From an uncultured Lachnospiraceae bacterium (GTDB lineage Bacteria; Bacillota_A; Clostridia; Lachnospirales; Lachnospiraceae), in contig CAJUGZ010000167.1 in the NCBI GenBank assembly GCA_910585855.1, positions 1 through 9,428 of the forward strand: a stretch of DNA of 9,428 bases. Reading direction: 5' to 3'. Below are positions 5,588-9,428 of the stretch, piece after piece. Position numbers and translations under genes: made by a program. The notes under the pieces are model-generated. The model was given only the letters and a program-made list of their open reading frames with translations, did not search any database and was not told the origin of the DNA. The stretch's first letter is position 1; each line of letters starts with the position of its first letter.

Positions 5588-5702
5588 TCGCATGGCAGCC
5601 AAAACGAAATGGACATCCTAAACAATGTTACCTGCCACAAAACAATCGCTTTCCAAAACACATGCGAGCTAAAGGGGTACTTCACATAAGGAAGTACCCT
5701 TT
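5586..5702. other. Hairpin-rich intergenic DNA next to repeat copy B
   Basis: GCTCGCATG (5586-5594) is a perfect inverted match to CATGCGAGC (5661-5669). Inside it, TGGCAG (5593-5598) matches CTGCCA (5632-5637). A separate strong hairpin follows, GGGTACTTC (5675-5683) with GAAGTACCC (5691-5699), extended by A-T and G-U pairs to 5672/5702. It has only three T after it on either strand, so it is a poor terminator. The outer stem competes with the small edge hairpin of copy B for bases 5586-5589. No coding frame was found. Confidence 0.6.
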
Positions 5703-5782
5703 GGTGCATTTTAGGAAATTTGTAAAGACGGTTGGCTATGATGAATTTGTAGGAATAATTTAATATACTGGAGGAAACTACA

Positions 5783-6154
5783 ATGAAATCATTATTTGAA
5801 CAATTCGGCGGCACATAACGAAAAGAAAGCGATTATGCAGTTCCTAATCTTGAAACACCAGACACAGGAAATTTTGAAGTCGGTATTTATGGACAGCTAC
5901 ATTTATATTTTCTACAACATTACCTTAGAATAACTTACATAAACCTACTTACAAGCGGAAAACTTAATGAGTATCTTGTTGAAATTGATAGTCAAGCACA
6001 AAGACGTATCTTTCAGATTGTAGAGCAGATGAAACAAGCCCAAGGCATTACCGAACAATTAAAAGAGAATAATCCTATAAAATGGACAGGAATTATGAAT
6101 TGTATTAGGCAACAGGCGGAAGAAATCGTTTTAAAAGAAATGATTTATAGCTAA
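5783..6154 (+). pseudogene. tnpV: tnpV transposon-associated gene with an early stop
   Basis: TnpV is a small protein of unknown function carried by Tn4451-type and related Clostridial mobile elements. The frame from ATG 5783 (ribosome binding site GGAGG 5770-5774) reads MKSLFEQFGGT, a stop, then RKESDY and onward to the natural stop at 6154. That is 123 codons, the usual family length. Recognisable family blocks include GIYGQLH, RITYINLLTSGKLNEYL, GITEQLKENNP and a RQQAEEIVLKEMIY end. The only defect is TAA at 5816-5818, where the family usually has Tyr, so one base change from TAT or TAC explains it. No good restart codon follows nearby. The preserved frame suggests recent loss or a sequencing error. 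No transposase or recombinase gene is nearby, so this is a remnant marking the edge of mobile DNA. Confidence 0.85.
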
Positions 6155-6161
6155 TTAGGGA

Positions 6162-6186
6162 CGGCATCGGCGTGAAGTTGATGCCG
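6162..6186 (+). terminator. Weak possible terminator after tnpV
   Basis: CGGCATC (6162-6168) pairs perfectly with GATGCCG (6180-6186) around an 11-nt loop. It is followed by CCTTTAATCTT, only a broken T-run. Its position 7 nt after the tnpV stop fits a terminator, but the tail is weak. Confidence 0.45.
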
Positions 6187-6204
6187 CCTTTAATCTTATG
6201 AGAG

Positions 6205-6233
6205 TAGAAATCTTGATGCGTTTGTTGTATAAT
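6205..6233 (+). promoter_or_regulatory. Candidate promoter of the three-gene cassette
   Basis: TATAAT at 6228-6233 is a consensus -10. TAGAAA at 6205-6210, 17 nt upstream, matches TTGACA at four positions. It would give a leader of about 80 nt before the start at 6322. No operator palindrome or riboswitch-like fold was seen in the leader. Confidence 0.55.
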
Positions 6234-6321
6234 TGATTTGTAAAATTTATGGTTTTTATATCGAATCCAAGAAAAATCATTTTGCATAGTCTTAATAAAT
6301 TTGTTATGAAAGGAAAAACAT

Positions 6322-7089
6322 ATGAAAAAGAAAACAAAAAGTGACTCTTTGCCAATATTTATAAAGGTCATATATTTTGATGAGCCTACAGCGCAAGACT
6401 ATATTGACATCGTTAATGGAGGTAGGTTGGATTGGAGTAAAGAAGAAAATAAAGAAAGAGCAGCAAAAATTCTTACAGAAATAGAGGCACAGGCAGAAGG
6501 AGGATTTAATATTCTAAATTTTATTAAAGCCTCTTTCTCTGGTGGTGTGAGTAGTAATATTTCTGGTGAGATTTCTAAAATGCTAGACACAACTTTAAAA
6601 AACACTTTATTGACAGATTACATATCCGAAGCATTTAAAGATAATAATGTAAGAAAATTTGAAAATGACGGTGTGTATGCTCCAGAAAATTCTGTTTCCA
6701 TGTATAAGATGTATAGCTCTTATTTGACAATAGTCCCCAAAGAGCAGTTACCTATTGATATGGAAAAGTTAAATGAGGCTTTATTAGGAGAACGCGGATA
6801 TTATGCAATGTTATTGGCAAGTGAAAAAACACCTACATGCGTTTTGAGATTTAATATAAAAGCATTCAAAAATAATTACAATCTTGCTGATTTATCCAAA
6901 ATGAAATTAACTTATTATGGTGTGAAAGTGGGAATATGCAAGAAAGAACAATTATCTATTGAGAAAGAATTTGAATTAAAATCTGAGAATGCAAAGCCGA
7001 AACCAGAAAATATTTTGGATGGAACGACACCCGAAAACGATTTTCTGGAAGTATATGATATTGTATTGGCAGGTGTTGTGTGTGAATAA
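6322..7089 (+). CDS. DUF6414-like protein, first gene of the cassette
   Basis: A 255-residue protein, function unknown. The N-terminus IKVIYFDEPTAQDYIDIVNGG (from about 14) resembles the start of DUF6414 proteins, which often sit in accessory loci. I hold that family name at moderate confidence. A Gly/Ser-rich segment with amphipathic helices follows, around AEGGFNILNFIKASFSGG (58-75) and EISKMLDTTLKN. It could contact membrane or mediate assembly. The C-terminal half is alternating strands and helices, ending with a hydrophobic strand, IVLAGVV. No signal peptide, true membrane helix or known catalytic motif was seen. AAAGGA at 6309-6314 sits 7 nt before the ATG. The AAA+ ATPase gene starts inside its last codons, so the two are coupled and the products probably work together, perhaps as substrate or effector and ATPase. 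Confidence 0.8.
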   Translation: MKKKTKSDSLPIFIKVIYFDEPTAQDYIDIVNGGRLDWSKEENKERAAKILTEIEAQAEGGFNILNFIKASFSGGVSSNISGEISKMLDTTLKNTLLTDYISEAFKDNNVRKFENDGVYAPENSVSMYKMYSSYLTIVPKEQLPIDMEKLNEALLGERGYYAMLLASEKTPTCVLRFNIKAFKNNYNLADLSKMKLTYYGVKVGICKKEQLSIEKEFELKSENAKPKPENILDGTTPENDFLEVYDIVLAGVVCE

Positions 7090-8233
7090 AATCATTATTT
7101 TTTATGGTTCAAATAGAGAATTTAACAAAAAAATCCCAAGAGATAGTCGTAATCTTACTGATGTTGTAATGGAATTAGATAGTGACAGTAAAAATATGAT
7201 TGTACATATTCCAGAGCTTCAGAAAGAAAATAATGATACAAAAACTGAAAAAGAAAAATTGAAAGTTGCTAATTTTGTGATAAATTCGGATGAATATTCT
7301 GGAGTTAGAGAGCATGTAATAATAAATTTTGCTAATTTTATAGCAAAAATGGACATTCAAAATATGTATATCCAAAATCCCCCGATACACATTAGCGAAC
7401 AATTACATCGGATTTATGACGAAAAGAACATAATACAAGAAATTCGGCAACCTTACAATGGAATAACTAAAACTATTCTTCAACAGTTTTATAACGGATA
7501 TGATGATAAAATTATAGGACAAGAAATAGCAAAAATGAAAGTTCTTCAAGCTTTATATCCACTAATGGATAATAAGCAGAAAAAGCCTATGGTTATCTTG
7601 TTTTATGGAGATTCTGGGATTGGTAAAACAGAAACAGCCCATTATCTTGCTGAGTTGCTTGATGGAAAATTGATGAGAAAACAATTCTCTATGTATCAAA
7701 ACAATCAGTTTGGAACGTATTTGTTTGGCGGAAGTTATGGAGAGGGTAGTTTTGCAAAAGACTTATTAGACAGAGATTCTAATGTCATTTTGTTAGATGA
7801 ATTTGATAAAGCAAATCCTGTTTTTCATAGTGCTTTTTATCAATTATTTGATGAAGGCGTTTATGAAGACCGAAATTACAAGGTCAATCTGGATTATGCT
7901 ATTATTATTTGTACTTCAAATTATAAAACAGAAAATGAGATTAAAGAACAATTAGGCACTCCTATCTTTAATCGCTTTGATGCAGTTATCCACTTTGAGG
8001 ATTTGTCTGATGAAGCAAAGGAAAAAATAGCGAGGAATTTTATTCAAGAATCTATTGAGGAATATGAAGAAGATGGTATAGAAATGAATAAGAATATTTT
8101 AATGCGTTTACAAAAATCAGCGATTGCATATTCAAATGCACGAGAAATTAAACATCTGATTCAAAATACTTTTTCACTATATGCTATAAGGCAACTATGT
8201 CTAAATGATGTGACAAATGAATCAAACGATTAG
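7082..8233 (+). CDS. AAA+ ATPase with one ClpB/HslU-like domain
   Basis: A 383-residue ATP-driven protein with a single AAA+ module similar to the second ATPase domain of ClpB. It shows IIGQEIAKMKVLQAL (144-158), the Walker A loop GDSGIGKT (176-183), GGSYGEGSF (216-224) where ClpB has its pore loop, the Walker B VILLDEFDKA (235-244), sensor 1 CTSN (277-280), the arginine finger in FNRFD (R298) and the sensor 2 segment NAREIKHLI (352-360, R354). All key residues are present, so it should hydrolyse ATP and probably form rings. The first 130 residues are unrecognised and lack a Clp N-domain. GTG at 7082 is chosen because AGGTG (7071-7075) lies 6 nt before it and the 8-nt overlap indicates coupling. 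The frame is open back to 6989, but that part shadows the upstream gene. The substrate is unknown. Confidence 0.88.
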   Translation: MNKIIIFYGSNREFNKKIPRDSRNLTDVVMELDSDSKNMIVHIPELQKENNDTKTEKEKLKVANFVINSDEYSGVREHVIINFANFIAKMDIQNMYIQNPPIHISEQLHRIYDEKNIIQEIRQPYNGITKTILQQFYNGYDDKIIGQEIAKMKVLQALYPLMDNKQKKPMVILFYGDSGIGKTETAHYLAELLDGKLMRKQFSMYQNNQFGTYLFGGSYGEGSFAKDLLDRDSNVILLDEFDKANPVFHSAFYQLFDEGVYEDRNYKVNLDYAIIICTSNYKTENEIKEQLGTPIFNRFDAVIHFEDLSDEAKEKIARNFIQESIEEYEEDGIEMNKNILMRLQKSAIAYSNAREIKHLIQNTFSLYAIRQLCLNDVTNESND

Positions 8234-8290
8234 AAATTGATGACCATTATTTGAGGATATCTCTTAAAATATTGAAAGGAATTTATAAAT

Positions 8291-9211
8291 ATGGTGTGTG
8301 CGTATTGCGGAAAGGAAGCAAAGGGAACTAAAGAACATATTGTTTCAAGTGCAATATTAGATTTGTTTCCAGAATGTTATATAACCTTTGATGAAACGAG
8401 AAATAGGATTCATGAATCAGACCCTATGGTAAAAGATGTTTGTGCTGAGTGTAACAATAAACGGATTTCATATATTGATAGTTATGCCAAAGATTTCATA
8501 GCGAGATACTTTATTCAAACTTATAGTGAAAATGACGAGGTTGAAATAGAATATGATTATGTTATGATTCAAAAAATGCTATTGAAATATGCCTACAATG
8601 ATATGCGGTCGCATAAAGAAGATTGCTCATTTTTTGATGAAGAAATAAAACAATTTCTTATGAATTCCAATAATACTATTCCTAAAACAAACATTACTAT
8701 TTTGTGTGGGATTGCTGTTAATGTTTCTCCTATTCCCGATGCAATGTTTGGAAATCTTAAATTACGTTGGGGTAAAAATCCATTTTTTTACTCAAACAGT
8801 ACGATAAGAAACGTAAACTATGAAACAGGACAGATTACTTTAAATGATGATATAGAAAAAGAAAGTTTTCCAGATTTAGAAATTTCATATGTATTTAGAT
8901 TTAATAGCGTTCAGTTTTTATTGCTTTGTTGGGACAAAAAATCAAATAAAATTGAACAAAATCGTACCGTTTTGCAATACCAATATCCATATTATTTGAT
9001 GAATGAGAATGAAACAAAAGCAGTGTTGCCTATATGTACAGACGAATTAAATTACCATAGATTTGACCATATACATGTTCGATGGGATGGATTATTTGAA
9101 GTTGGTTTAATGAGAAAGTATGCAAACGGTGGTAACTATGAGTATAAAGAATTGTATGAAAGAGCATGGAAAGAGGAAGAAAAAAAGATAAAAGACGAAC
9201 ATCCTCGCTAA
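8291..9211 (+). CDS. HNH-type zinc-binding putative endonuclease
   Basis: A 306-residue protein. Its first 60 residues look like an HNH treble-clef nuclease: C3-x2-C6, then KEHIVSSAIL (14-23) with H16 as the candidate catalytic histidine, and C51-x2-C54 followed directly by N55-N56. That is the CxxC, EH, CxxCN arrangement of many standalone HNH proteins. If active it would cut DNA (or possibly RNA) with a metal ion. The remaining 245 residues are unrecognised. They carry aromatic strands around YVFRFNSVQFLLLCWD (200-215), RFDHIHVRWDG (about 257-267) and a Lys/Glu-rich tail, perhaps a target-recognition domain. GAAAGGA (8274-8280) is about 10 nt before the ATG. The gene follows the AAA+ gene after 57 nt with no terminator between, so it is probably the third gene of the operon. 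Confidence 0.83.
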   Translation: MVCAYCGKEAKGTKEHIVSSAILDLFPECYITFDETRNRIHESDPMVKDVCAECNNKRISYIDSYAKDFIARYFIQTYSENDEVEIEYDYVMIQKMLLKYAYNDMRSHKEDCSFFDEEIKQFLMNSNNTIPKTNITILCGIAVNVSPIPDAMFGNLKLRWGKNPFFYSNSTIRNVNYETGQITLNDDIEKESFPDLEISYVFRFNSVQFLLLCWDKKSNKIEQNRTVLQYQYPYYLMNENETKAVLPICTDELNYHRFDHIHVRWDGLFEVGLMRKYANGGNYEYKELYERAWKEEEKKIKDEHPR

Positions 9212-9257
9212 ATAATTTATAAATATTTAGGCTTGTGTAAAAGATGTTATGTCTCAC

Positions 9258-9290
9258 CAAGCACTGAATTGGGTTAACCAAATTCGCTTG
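9258..9290. repeat. Imperfect palindrome downstream of the cassette
   Basis: The core at 9266-9285 is a 20-bp palindrome centred on GGTTAACC, with GAATT on one side and AATTC on the other and one mismatched pair. CAAGC (9258-9262) and GCTTG (9286-9290) extend the stem with a 3-nt bulge. It has no T-run, so it is not a standard terminator. It may be a protein-binding site or a mobile-element end. Confidence 0.7.
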
Positions 9291-9310
9291 TTAGGGACAT
9301 TTGTCCCTAA
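9291..9310. repeat. Perfect 20-bp palindrome
   Basis: TTAGGGACA (9291-9299) and TGTCCCTAA (9302-9310) pair perfectly around two bases. It abuts the preceding palindrome with no gap and lies 17 nt before the terminator stem. The 2-nt centre is too tight for an RNA hairpin without opening a pair, so a dimeric-protein site or recombination site is at least as likely. Confidence 0.8.
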
Positions 9311-9327
9311 TACCCCATATAAGAAGG

Positions 9328-9378
9328 CAGAGTCAGTAGCAGGTAGGAATCCCTCACTGCTTACTGGCTCTGTTTTTT
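9328..9378 (+). terminator. Rho-independent terminator of the cassette
   Basis: CAGAGTCAGTAGCAG (9328-9342) pairs with CTGCTTACTGGCTCTG (9357-9372), with one G-U pair and a single bulged base, around a 14-nt loop. Six T follow (9373-9378). It ends transcription about 160 nt after the HNH gene. The last 50 bases of the window are AT-rich and hold no gene. Confidence 0.9.
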
Positions 9379-9428
9379 ATTCCGCAATTTTTTACAATTC
9401 AAATTTTGTGCTTATTGATATGATATTA

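Noticed and set aside
5672..5702. Terminator hairpin
   Set aside because: The stem is strong, but only three T follow on either strand and no gene ends immediately before it. It is listed as a hairpin within the repeat region instead.
5413..5814. Reverse-strand frame of 133 codons
   Set aside because: It crosses the structured repeat, hairpins and the tnpV start, has no good ribosome binding site, and its translation resembles no protein.
6989..7081. Earlier ATG start for the AAA+ gene
   Set aside because: This stretch lies in another frame of the DUF6414-like gene and its translation (Trp/Lys/Ile rich) looks like a shadow. GTG 7082 has AGGTG at good spacing and gives a normal coupled overlap.
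6155..9298. Direct repeat TTAGGGAC at 6155-6162 and 9291-9298 as att sites of an integrated cassette
   Set aside because: Eight bases alone are too few in AT-rich DNA to claim attachment sites, and the second copy is part of a palindrome. No integrase is present. It is mentioned only as a pointer in the palindrome finding.
1..9428. tRNA, rRNA or riboswitch genes
   Set aside because: I found no cloverleaf, rRNA-like segment or recognisable riboswitch core by eye in any intergenic region.

Overview
The window is AT-rich DNA. Its gene families (an ECF sigma factor with a zinc-finger anti-sigma factor, a DUF3783 protein, an Rpn/PD-(D/E)XK protein, TnpV) and its strong AGGAGG-type ribosome binding sites point to a low-GC Firmicute. 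A gut Clostridium relative of the Lachnospiraceae type is the best guess. The genus cannot be fixed from this sequence alone.

Left part (1-4065), ordinary-looking forward genes. The first 490 bases have no gene. They hold several small hairpins, a structured repeat (110-224), a four-unit 10-bp tandem repeat (216-255) and AT-rich DNA. Then come an RNA 2'-phosphotransferase (KptA/Tpt1, start at 608) and a GNAT acetyltransferase, closed by a strong terminator. An ECF sigma factor and a six-helix membrane anti-sigma factor follow with an 8-nt overlap. A DUF3783 protein and a small unknown protein come next, ending at another good terminator.

Middle part (4064-5782), reverse-strand genes. A Cro/CI-type helix-turn-helix regulator with a good sigma-A-like promoter is followed by an Rpn-family PD-(D/E)XK nuclease/transposase-like gene with an in-frame GRNE repeat. 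Upstream of the regulator lies a second copy of the structured repeat, inverted (5472-5587), plus more hairpins. By hand alignment the two copies are about 85% identical over about 115 bp and share nested stems, with one compensatory base-pair change.

Right part (5783-9428), an accessory segment. A transposon-associated tnpV gene is intact in frame except for one stop at codon 12, so it is called a pseudogene. Next is a forward three-gene cassette. It encodes a DUF6414-like protein, a single-domain ClpB/HslU-like AAA+ ATPase that starts inside the end of the first gene, and an HNH-type zinc-binding putative nuclease. Two palindromes and a strong terminator close the cassette. A ring ATPase, a putative nuclease and an uncharacterised partner beside a decayed mobile-element gene make this the best candidate here for an undescribed system, plausibly anti-phage or anti-plasmid defence. 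That function is inference and nothing in the sequence proves it.
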